From: Takakia lepidozioides
Taxonomy: Eukaryota > Streptophyta > Takakiopsida > Takakiales > Takakiaceae
NCBI GenBank assembly: GCA_030704615.1
Contig: CM060733.1
Span: 69,192,001-69,256,000, forward strand
Direction of reading: 5' to 3'
DNA: 64,000 nt
Numbering within the stretch: position 1 is the stretch's first letter; the number at the start of each line of letters is the position of its first letter. Below the pieces are notes generated by a model. It did not search any database and was not told the DNA's origin. It worked only from the letters and a program-made list of their open reading frames with translations. The translations under genes were made by a program, and so were the position numbers. Below, one piece after another: positions 57,431 through 64,000 of the stretch.

Positions 57431-59301
57431 TTTGGATCTATGATTACAATCCTTATGAAGCCTAATTATTTCCCAAAAAGTGCAGTAGAGTTTCCAGTAT
57501 GATATTGCACCTGTACACAACTCGCATCATGGCCCACTCTCCTCCAACCTGACTGTCAAAGTTGTTGGACCGTAAAATGTTACCATCTTTGGAGAACTCC
57601 CGGAACAGTATCTCCAGGTGAGACCTCTCCACTTCCTTATGTATGCCTCCAATGACATTTGGGGAGGGGAAACAATCGAAATGTTCAAGTCCTTCAATGT
57701 CTGATCCAGCACAAAGACGGCGCGCTTTTCGAGCTGCAAATTGTATATTTGTCAGTATTGCAAATAAGATACTCATCACATAATTGAAGAAAAGAAAACG
57801 GCTTATTTGAATACACACTTGACTCCAAAATGTAGCCTTGTGGAGCCAGTTATCAAACACCAAATCATTGATTCCTTCCACCTTTGTGCCAGGCTGTATG
57901 GTGCTCTTTGGGAACTGATTCAAGTCCTTTACTGTCTTATCTGAGTTCCATATCTCCAGCCACCTTATTTTTGTTTGTGGGTCGACCATGGATATGGTCA
58001 GCCGGTGCAATTTCTCTTGCTGCATCTCCGGATGCACATGCTTGTCATAGTGAGATTTGATCTGCTGAAGGAACTCAGAACCAAGTCCAGGATCTACTAT
58101 TCTAAGTTGCTTTCCGAAGGCGGACATCAATTTGGTTCTTCAAATTTCAGACTCCTTCTTTATTGCTGCTTCCACACCTTTTGATGTCCTTAGTTCCTCT
58201 GGTGTAGTGCGGTAATATTCGGATTTCCCTTCTCAGCTGCCTCTGCCAGTTCTTGCTGCATTGATTCAAATAGTGATTAGCACTGAAGGAACTACAAACA
58301 TGTATTCGAAAAGTAAACTGAGTACAGACTCGGGCTTACCGCATACATGTACTGCAGAAATGCCTCTCGAGTCAAAGAATACCAAGTGTCTGCAGCTCTT
58401 CCTGTTTCGCACTTCTTGATTATATTGGGGTGGAGTACTGTCCGAAAATCATCCAGCTTCATCAGACCAATCCTCTGAATTCGGAATAGTGTGTGGACCA
58501 AGCTTGTTATCACATGCGATTTCTCTGTCGATCTGCAAAAACATTGGAAACATTGCATTCCTTAACACTGTTTTTTTGGGATTAACAAGACACTACATAG
58601 GGAATGAAGTCTCTAGGATGACTTACTTGTTCACGTCGTGCATAGCTGTAAGAAGCCTAGCGATGTCATTTCCAGGATCCAAAACCATTGCCTCCACAGC
58701 AACATGCTTGTCTTTGTCTTTCGCATGATGTTTCTGAATGTATCACATCCATGCCAGCAATCGGTGGTTGTCGTCCCAGACGTAGAACATGCGGTTGCAG
58801 AATTGCTGGGTGTTCTTTCCCATCATGAGGCCCAGCTCGAACTCGTCATTAGCATCTTTCCAGCACTCATCCCAGGTATCACTGATCTCTGGAGACACTA
58901 ATGTGCTTTTCCCATTTGTATCCGTCAGTGACATATAAAAAACTTGTGCACCAAGTCTGTATCCATGCACGAAAATCACTCTCCAATTTTGTTATGTCAT
59001 GGGAAAGAGGTGGACGCACAACAGGCATAGATATCATCCGACATAGAGGGATGTCCAGACGCCGTCCAGATACGAGCATGTCCCTTATAACCTCATGAGA
59101 GTTTACCTTCTGGAATGACATGAGTTCTTTCACCTTGTCAAGGAGTTCTTTCACTTCAGATTCATCTGCTTCATCGCTATTCTCTGAACTTTTTCCAGAC
59201 TCGTCCCCATCTCCAGATCCTTTCCCCTCTGATCCTGTAGGCTTGGACCTCACAGTTTTCTACACGATGCCATTCAAATCTGACTGAGTAATGTGCAAAT
59301 A

Positions 59302-60072
59302 GTGAACGGCGGTAACGACCATCACTCTGTCTCGTCTCAACTCACAATGAATGGTGTGAAATAAATTCAGAACCATCTACACAAGCAAAGCTGATCCTGC
59401 CGAATTCAAAACAAAACACTATGATTCTAGGGACACAGGAACAGAAAGGTTTTGAGCAAGAGCGAACGGCGTTAATGACAATCACAAAAGAGTGGGACAT
59501 GCCGGATCGGTGTTGTGCAATGACATATATGTGTAAGTGATTGGCGGCAACGACACTCAGTATAGTTTAGGGCGGACAATAAGTGCAGATTATTCAGATT
59601 GACTCCATTGTGATGAACGTCGCAAGCATTCACTGTTTCTTGTCTATGTCGAGAGTACTTTCCAATCGATACTCTACCTGAATCTACAGTATGGTCTTCA
59701 AATCTTTGATTGGCGATACCGCCTTTCCACTTCTCTATCTGTTCAACCTCAAACAAAGAAAATGCATTGCAAAACAATATGACTGAATATGCCAACCCTC
59801 ACTCTCTCTTCAAACACATAGGTACATAAATCTCATGAGGAGAATCGAATGGCGTTAACGACGCTCGCAATGCAGTAGACTTCAATCACATGTTCCTGCT
59901 TAAGAAGGGAAGAGGAAGGACTGCTTGAAAGGCAATCAGACAGACTGTATGATCTGAACAACAGTGAATGACGGTACCATCAGTCACCCACTCATTGTGT
60001 GGAAAACCCCTTACAGAGGAGTAGAAAGAAAATCACCATTGTTTCATGGTGATGGTCGGTAGCGACAATCCC
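59302..60072. repeat. Intron 1 palindrome cluster, right arm
   Basis: Degenerate members at 59302-59325, 59462-59485, 59537-59560, 59610-59633, 59845-59868, 59964-59987 and 60049-60072. They share GTGA at one edge, TCAC at the other and a CG-containing core, and lie in the intron between exons 1 and 2 of the right copy. Confidence 0.7.
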
Positions 60073-60447
60073 TTTCTGGGACATTCCACTCAATCTCTAC
60101 GCAGATCTTCAACAATGAAATGGAAGTTAGAGAAAACTTATTGGCGCCTTCTTAGGTTTTGAAATTTGATCCCCTTCTGCAGCTTTCCTCTTCCCTCTCA
60201 CATCTGCTGGAATTTCTGTCTGCTCTAGGGTTTCTAGACCTTCTCCCAGTTCAGCGTTCCCCGTACTTCCACCTCCTTCAGTTTCCCTGCGAGTCATCTC
60301 TGCATCCACAGGCTGGTTTCCAACGCGCATTGTTATCGCCGACTGTGTCACAGCCGCTGCCTCAGTCTCGGTCTGCTCTTGTGAATCAGTCTCCGAGTTC
60401 ACCTGCTGCCTTGGCCCTGTGTTCTCCAACAAACGACGCCTCGTCAT

Positions 60448-61308
60448 TTGCTCTCTTGCTCTGCGTCTCTCTCTAAGGGAAGTAAAATAAAGAGACTTTC
60501 TTCTCTTTCGTATTGTAGAAGGAACCCTCTCCAGCTTGACCCCCACTCTCCCTCTAAGCGCGAAAAATAGAAAAACGAAATGACTCCCGATTTCTTGCGG
60601 GATTGCGTGCATTGTGGCTTGTCTCTAGAAGCATCGGATTCCCTCTCGCGTGACTGTTACACATAGTCATTCCCTTATTAGTGCACATGCCAGCAATTAG
60701 TGTACAGCTGTTCGTATTCAATATAGTTATCGATGTCTGACGTGTGTCGCCCAAAATATACGGCGTGTTTTTTATTAGAACGGTTTCAATATTTAAAAAT
60801 AACAGCGAATCCCATAAATCTTGGCGCACAGTCTTAGACAAATATATGTAAATGAACGAGAGTTTGATGACAAATTTTGGGATATCATACACGTTCATCC
60901 TTGTTAGCCAACCCCACGTTCGTTTCACATTTTGAGCTTTCCAGGTGCGCATGATCATTGGTAGTAGTATAAAGATGCATTTACTTAATCTGCAATCCCA
61001 CCCTCAGATCTCGTGGCATGCTTCCAGGAAGTCGGCTTGTTATTGTGTTTATTGATGAGGTTTTGATTAACGGCTTAACAGCTGCCGACATTGCTCCTAG
61101 GGATACTCTGACCACAGGGCCCAAAAAAAAAGTAATTAAAATGGACGGCTGCATATCTGGAAGGAATAACAGAATATGCACAGTCATCGTCTGAGCTTCC
61201 TCCGCCATATTCTCTGCTCATTCTTCAACTGAGTTCTGGAGACATCAGTAAACCGATTTACACTGAAGGTCTGCGATAACAAGGTATCAACGTACGCGAG
61301 GAAGGAAG
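60448..61308. promoter_or_regulatory. Divergent intergenic region between the two genes
   Basis: About 0.86 kb separates the first ATG of the minus-strand ParB-like/methyltransferase-like gene from the ATG of the plus-strand transposase. The equivalent left-arm stretch is 38757-39614. Sequence conservation between arms is high here (for example GATATGCAGCCGTCCATTTT in both), as expected for a shared promoter region, but I see no core promoter element that I can assign. Confidence 0.35.
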
Positions 61309-64000
61309 ATGGCTTCCTCTGAAGCGGAGTTCTTCTCTGACGACAAACCAGTGTCGTTTTCCCAGGAAGTCCTTGACAATGGATTTGCAATTGTTCTGGA
61401 ACATGTCTTGGCTACCCGTTTTCAGCTTCATAATGGCTCCATCTTTTTGGAGAAAGAGGTGTACGATTTGAAAGGGAAGTTGTTGAAATACTCTTTCCAA
61501 AACCGTGATGAGACGGCTCATGTTAGCCAGTGGAGAGTGCGCCCTGGTCGATACAGAGTACTTGGAGAGCCTCGGCGAAAGTCCCTTGGATCATATGTGA
61601 CGCCCGGGACTGCTGCTTCGGTCGTTGAAGACAAGAGGGAGGTGGTGGTGAAAAAAGAACAGACGTCCTCCACTCCAATCGTTGAGCTTTCGGATTCGTC
61701 CGATGATGACAAAAGTGAAATTCCAAATCCAGTCCTTCCTACTGTGGTTGGAGAAGCTGATGAAGAAGAGATTTGTAGTGTCATTCCAAAACTACGGGCG
61801 ATGGGAGGAATGGCTGGATTCAAAAGTGAGTTGCGAGGAATTGATTGGGAATCTTTGAAGCAGGTGCCTGTGAAGTTCTTGCTAGAGACTTTTGATGGCG
61901 ATATCCTATTCGAGCTGCCTCCTCCTCCACGAGTTGGAGGTGTAACAATCATGATGCATGGAATGGACAAGAAACGCGACGGGCACCCGTGGTGCAGAAC
62001 AATTACATCCAATATTCAGAATGATGACAAGCTTGTTTTCAGGAGAACAGTTTGCAATGGACACCTTAGGTGTGATAATTTGAATTGCAGACACTTTTTT
62101 CAGTCTGGGGTTCATAATCAAAGCGAATGGGAGGGTCTGGCGGAAAATCCATTTCAGCTTGGGACTGCCCCACCACCGGCAAACACTTTCGTCTGCAAAT
62201 TCTACAAACTTGTGTCATCCTGCTTGGCGCTCTGCGGATCAAGAATGTAATATGCTCTCCACTGTTTGAAAACAATGACAAGAGCTTGTGTGCATTTCGG
62301 ATTCCATAACCATCCTGTCTCGAAGAGGGATTACAGGGAGAGTGTTGAGACAGTATCAAGGTTGATTAAACAGGAGTTCGGGAGAAACCCATCCGCAACA
62401 ACATCTGCAATTGCTCTTGGTGCAAGCAAGTCCTTCTTGGAAAGCCATATTTTGAGTGAAGGGGATTCTGTGGGGACTAAACTTGACGGTGCAGCATTGG
62501 ACCTGGTCATGGATCATTTCACCACTTTGAGTTCACCTAACATTCGGCATCAGATCAATGCATTAAGAATAGGCTCTGGTATCAGAGGCTACATAGACAA
62601 CATTTTGGAGTTGAAACGAGTGAGCAAGTACGAATACATCCAGGACAATGTATTCCCAGGTCAAGGTGCCATCAAAGTTTTTCTTTTCAAAATGTCGACT
62701 GTTGGGGAGGGCAGTGGGGTTAGCCTCATGAAGCGGATGCAGAAGACTGGGGACTTGCATAACTGTTTTCTTATGTTTGATCATGTGAAACGAGTGAAGG
62801 ATTGGACGACAATGGCTTGTCATGTCTACGATCCAGTGTACCAACGAGTTATGACAATTGCAGTTTGTGACATGCAATCCGAGGATACGGAATCCGAGAA
62901 GCTCATGTGGAATTCCCTGATACGTGTCATGGGCTGCCATGGGCTGCCATCTCCAAATTTCGCAGGTTTCATGGCGGATAGTGCTCAAGCAAATTTCAAT
63001 GCTGTTCGTATTGTCTTCGGATCGGGCGACCCAAAAATGCCAATGCGAGGAAGAGAGCATACATGTCTATTCCATTGGACACAATCTCTTGAAAAACATA
63101 CAAAGTCGGACATCAAACCAGAGATGCAGACTCAACACCGTAAATTGTGCAAAGAGTACAAAGATGCTAGAACAATGAAGGAGGCGGACACTTTGTTCCA
63201 GACAATTCGTGCCTGGTGGTTCTCTTCTGGAGCTGCATCACTTGAGAGTATAAGAGCATTGGAAGATTGGCTGGCATTTTGGCACTTCCGGTATAGACAG
63301 TGGGGAGCAGCCATGGCAGTGGTACGAGGCTTATATTTCTTGCTTTATTCATACATTTACTTTCCATTTTATTGTCTCATCGCTTTCTTTATGTTGTTTC
63401 CTGTTCACTGCGCCCTTACGAGATAAGGTTATTTAATTGAAGAATGAGGCACTTTCGCTCCAACCGTAAGCTTTTTTATGTTTGCAGAACATGTCCATTG
63501 AGGAAATGACGGACATGCCATCTTGCAATTTGGCAGAAACTGTGCACAACGCATGGTTGCAGCAGTCTAGGAAACGAGGTCGGGATTTGTATGTGGCAAC
63601 AACAGATGATTTGATACGTGCCTTGCAACAACAAACCCGATACCGTGATTTCTTGCGAGGTGGGGTTGGTGGCAAGGGTCCGGACAAATAGGAGTTGATG
63701 TTGCGTGCTACAAACAGATCTGGGGATCCAATCAAGATAGCACGGGCGGTGAGCATGTATGCCCAGGGAACGCCACTTGTTTCTAGAGTTCCACATCTTG
63801 AAAGGGAGGAGAGATTCGGCTCCTATAAGAGGAAATTGAACACTCCACCTGGTTCGGATTCCGATTTGCACAGGGTAGACCGTGATAACTTCTCGAAGCC
63901 TCGTGTTCCCCTGCATGACAACTCCATATCCGGAACCTCCATTCTAGAAGAATCTCCAACACGACGGCAAGCTCCAGCATCAAACAGTGCCACTGAAATG
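61309..64000 (+). pseudogene. MULE-like DDE transposase, runs off the window end
   Basis: One frame runs from ATG 61309 with a single stop at 62248-62250, where RM-stop-YALH suggests a lost Tyr codon, through about 63312. An intron follows (donor near GCAGTG/GTACGA, acceptor TTTGCAG at 63487) and the next exon has another in-frame stop at 63689-63691. A zinc-binding region CKFY...C...HFGFHNHP resembles the WRKY/GCM1-type finger of MULE transposases. Then come CFLMFDHVKRVKDWTTMACH, GFMADSAQANFNAV and HTCLFHWTQSL (a C(2)H motif), as in MULE cores, and later LAETVHNAWLQQSRKRGRDL. A SWIM finger would be expected beyond the window. It is divergent from the right-arm gene and its first codons lie inside the inverted repeat. 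Confidence 0.55.

Larger units (their letters stand above)
54360..60447 (-). pseudogene. ParB-like / amino-methyltransferase-like gene, right copy (10 exons, broken)
   Basis: Exons (minus): 60447-60142, 59260-58627, 58533-58340, 58255-57819, 57733-57511, 56514-55844, 55730-55393, 55188 to about 54904, about 54806-54618, 54542 to about 54360. The splice sites match the left copy. The intron 5 donor is intact here (TACAG before GTGCAA). Exon 6 retains SMYTARILKDW and FHFRDCGWYLDCP, lost on the left. Lesions: exon 1 donor AT (60141); one extra base near 58968; stops at 58743-58745 and 58140-58142; a lost base near 58225; four bases lost near 57603; one extra base near 56256; Asp to Asn in the motif-I-like stretch; exon 10 cut short. 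DGNHR reads DDNHR. It is more decayed than the left copy. Start chosen as the first ATG shared with the left arm (MTRRRLLENTG). Confidence 0.6.
53832..61337. repeat. Right arm of the giant inverted repeat
   Basis: Reverse complement of 45925-38731. It contains the minus-strand gene copy, the divergent intergenic region and the start of the plus-strand transposase gene, which continues intact past the arm edge near 61337. The left arm stops at the same point, within codon 9 or so of the transposase. Relative to the left arm it lacks the last part of exon 10 (near 54350) and has the 85 bp that the left has lost (56355-56439). Confidence 0.9.

Overview
This is nuclear DNA of a eukaryote, almost certainly a streptophyte with a repeat-swollen genome. 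A charophycean alga of the Chara type is my best guess from content, but I could not test it. The reasons are: a 12-exon gene with clean GT-AG introns for a plant-type PP2A B'' regulatory subunit, exons of the plant DUF707 family and of the splicing helicase Aquarius, and a dense load of plant-like transposons (hAT, Ty3/gypsy with chromodomain, L1-like LINE, piggyBac-like, MULE-like). I saw no bacterial operons, ribosome-binding sites or CRISPR arrays.

Layout. About 1.7-4.0 kb (minus strand): a decayed gene of an unusual family that appears to join a ParB/sulfiredoxin-like fold with an amino-methyltransferase-like domain. A SWIM zinc-finger fragment lies next to it on the plus strand. 5.1-5.8 kb: DUF707 exons. 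6.7-8.3 kb (minus): N-terminal Aquarius exons, one split by a 107-bp insertion with an 11-bp target duplication. 10-17.3 kb: tandem repeats, a 4.2-kb fold-back structure and several copies of a tRNA-related SINE-like repeat. 17.5-24.9 kb (plus): the PP2A B'' gene, the one clearly intact host gene. 25.7-29.4 kb: a complete hAT element with an 8-bp duplication and two nonsense codons. 30.4-35.5 kb (minus): a degenerate Ty3/gypsy element. 35.6-36.8 kb: a LINE fragment. 37.3-38.0 kb: a minisatellite.

38.7-61.3 kb is a giant inverted repeat with arms of about 7.2 and 7.5 kb. Each arm holds a ten-exon copy of the ParB-like/methyltransferase-like gene, plus strand on the left and minus strand on the right. 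The 7.9-kb centre holds a truncated piggyBac-like gene and a young chromovirus with nearly identical LTRs. From 61.3 kb to the window end runs a MULE-like transposase gene, divergent from the right-arm gene.

The most interesting system is this pairing: a ParB-like/methyltransferase-like gene back to back with a DDE transposase, seen at the right arm, echoed at the truncated left-arm end, and probably echoed at 1.7-4.5 kb. Introns of these genes carry arrays of 24-bp palindromes with 11-bp arms and paired changes. The same intron of the diverged paralogue holds an array of inverted repeats with a different sequence. All copies in this window are broken, in different ways, so the active form must be sought elsewhere in the genome.
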